Below, piece by piece: positions 5,245 to 6,136 of a stretch of DNA of 6,136 nt; within the stretch, counting starts at the first letter, position 1, and every line of letters starts with the position of its first letter. A model generated the notes under the pieces. It did no database searches. It was not told where the DNA came from and was given only the letters and a program-made list of their open reading frames with translations. This DNA is from Acidobacteriaceae bacterium (lineage in GTDB: Bacteria > Acidobacteriota > Terriglobia > Terriglobales > Acidobacteriaceae). The translations under genes were made by a program, and so were the position numbers. The stretch is taken from NCBI GenBank assembly GCA_009781125.1, contig WQYS01000153.1:1-6136 (forward strand), written 5' to 3'.

Positions 5245-5823
5245 TTAGGAGCTGCCGAGATGCTGGAATCGGAAGACCACGCCGCCGCTCACACGGAACT
5301 GGTTTTGCATATTCCCCTGAACGTTGCGAATCTCCGAATAGTGGTAATCGGCCTGAAATGCGCGAATCCAGAGGTGTTTCGACACGTTCAGATCGACACC
5401 ACCGCCAAGAGCCATTGCGAACGACGTGTCGTAACTTGTCGGATATCTCCCGACCGGAGCCGGGAAGTATCCATCGAAGCCGTGAACCCCGCCGAATAAC
5501 CCTTGCGCGAAAGGCTGAAAGATCGTGTGGTTCGGAACACGCAGCCGGAGACCGCCCATGCCACTGAGCAGGCTCAGGCCGGTATCGAAGCCGGGAATCA
5601 TCCCGATCCTCTGGCCGCCGACCTCTGCCACAGCAGAGAGGTTCTTCCAGACCGGGACCGAGAACTCTGCGGTCCCTCCATTCATCCAGAAGCAATCACA
5701 ACCGCCTACGGGAGCGTTTGTATGCAGTGCGCTGTACATCACTGCAATATCCATCGTTGGCTGTTGCGCGAGAGCCGCGCCAGCCGACAACACTATCAAC
5801 AATGCAACTATGATTCTCTTCAT
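5245..5823 (-). CDS. Outer-membrane beta-barrel protein
   Basis: The product has 192 residues. A Sec signal peptide (MKR, hydrophobic core, ALA then Gln20) should be cut after Ala19. The mature ~173 residues alternate polar and hydrophobic positions with Gly-rich turns (FSVPVWKNLSAVAEVGG, LSLLSGMGGLRLRVP, FAMALGGGVDLNVSKHLWIR) and end in a strand (FRVSGGVVFRFQ), as expected of an eight-stranded small barrel. The GGCDCFWMNGG stretch (40-50) and the ADYHYSEIRNVQGNMQNQFR stretch near the end resemble acidobacterial barrel proteins I have seen. Cys42 and Cys44 lie in a probable loop. The ATG follows the preceding stop by 9 bases (GGGGGCGAA, a weak ribosome binding site), so it is probably cotranscribed with the upstream Ig-type gene. 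Transported substrate, if any, is unknown. Confidence 0.87.
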   Translation of the reverse strand: MKRIIVALLIVLSAGAALAQQPTMDIAVMYSALHTNAPVGGCDCFWMNGGTAEFSVPVWKNLSAVAEVGGQRIGMIPGFDTGLSLLSGMGGLRLRVPNHTIFQPFAQGLFGGVHGFDGYFPAPVGRYPTSYDTSFAMALGGGVDLNVSKHLWIRAFQADYHYSEIRNVQGNMQNQFRVSGGVVFRFQHLGSS

Positions 5824-5832
5824 TTCGCCCCC

Positions 5833-6136
5833 TTACTCAACTGTCAGCGTGACAGTCGTACTATGGACCAGACTTCCGCTTGTGCCGGTCACTGTAACCG
5901 TGTAGCTCTTCTCGGACTGCGAGAAGTAGCCGCCCTTATTGCCCATCCCGCAGCCGCTTATCAGGCCCATGCCGCTGAGTCCAGCCAGCAGCAGCACGAG
6001 CAGCCTGATGTGCTTTCTTCGCTTGCGGAAGGCAGCAAGCGGCAGCAGCAGCGCGGCCAGCGCAAGCGGAGATTTCCCAGAGGAAAACGGCTTCAGACTC
6101 GCGCTCTGTTGCGGAACGGAGATCGTCATGGTTGAC
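5833..6136 (-). CDS. C-terminal end of a second Ig-type protein with the same anchor (5' part outside window)
   Basis: The minus-strand frame is open from the right edge to TAA at 5835-5833. The ATG at 6129 is probably internal: the codons before it give Ser-Thr, so the edge reads STMTISVPQQSASL, which aligns with VTMTITLAKATASL of the plus-strand YVTN/Ig protein. Counting from that Met, the order is hydrophobic helix (PLALAALLLPLAAF, 21-34), basic loop RKRRKHIR (35-42), second helix (43-59), I-S-G-Cys60, a short Gly-rich part, then SYTVTVTGTSGS and a closing VTLTVE strand. It therefore has the same split terminal Ig-like domain. It precedes the beta-barrel gene by 9 bases. The remaining domains are unknown. 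Confidence 0.82.
   Translation of the reverse strand, partial: STMTISVPQQSASLKPFSSGKSPLALAALLLPLAAFRKRRKHIRLLVLLLAGLSGMGLISGCGMGNKGGYFSQSEKSYTVTVTGTSGSLVHSTTVTLTVE

Noticed and set aside
5503..6135. A 210-residue plus-strand frame opposite the beta-barrel gene
   Set aside because: Its translation is Gln/Arg/His-rich and featureless, while the minus strand carries two convincing envelope-protein frames.

Overview
This window most resembles a piece of an Acidobacteriota chromosome (class Terriglobia, e.g. the Terriglobus/Granulicella/Acidobacterium group). That is a judgement from gene style, not from a marker gene. The style markers are a YVTN beta-propeller plus bacterial Ig-like surface protein with a membrane segment, an internal Cys-Gly motif and a glycine run near its C-terminus; a DUF3617 protein; and a small outer-membrane beta-barrel protein with a GGCDCFWMNGG motif. 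GC content is moderate.

Layout. Positions 1-2656 (+) are the 3' part of a very large exported repeat protein: at least five YVTN blades, a linker domain, a duplicated pair of Ig-like domains, and a final Ig-like domain interrupted by two hydrophobic helices. A terminator-like hairpin follows. At 2740-3246 (+) lies an exported DUF3617 protein, followed by a cluster of three hairpins that includes a good intrinsic terminator. At 3605-4300 (+) is an unnamed protein that reads as two diverged copies of a single-stranded-DNA-binding (SSB) type OB fold; its leader can fold into a long hairpin covering the ribosome binding site. At 4659-5063 (+) is a DUF6876 protein with a strong Shine-Dalgarno site and a leader of three consecutive hairpins. 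The convergent gap 5064-5244 holds a 12-bp perfect terminator-type hairpin and a larger fold with a three-way-junction shape. On the minus strand, 6136-5833 is the C-terminal end of a second Ig-type protein with the same interrupted terminal domain, and 9 bases after its stop an outer-membrane beta-barrel gene runs 5823-5245.

How the parts relate. The two ends carry envelope genes: large Ig-type proteins, a DUF3617 protein and a beta-barrel. The middle (about 3247-5063) carries two small cytoplasmic-type genes of the kind often found on accessory DNA, each alone, with a long structured leader and its own hairpin terminator. No transposase, integrase, CRISPR array, tRNA or rRNA was seen. The most interesting signals are the lipobox-containing membrane insert inside the terminal Ig domain of two different proteins, the tandem SSB-like protein with a sequestered start, and the branched inverted-repeat structure between the convergent genes.
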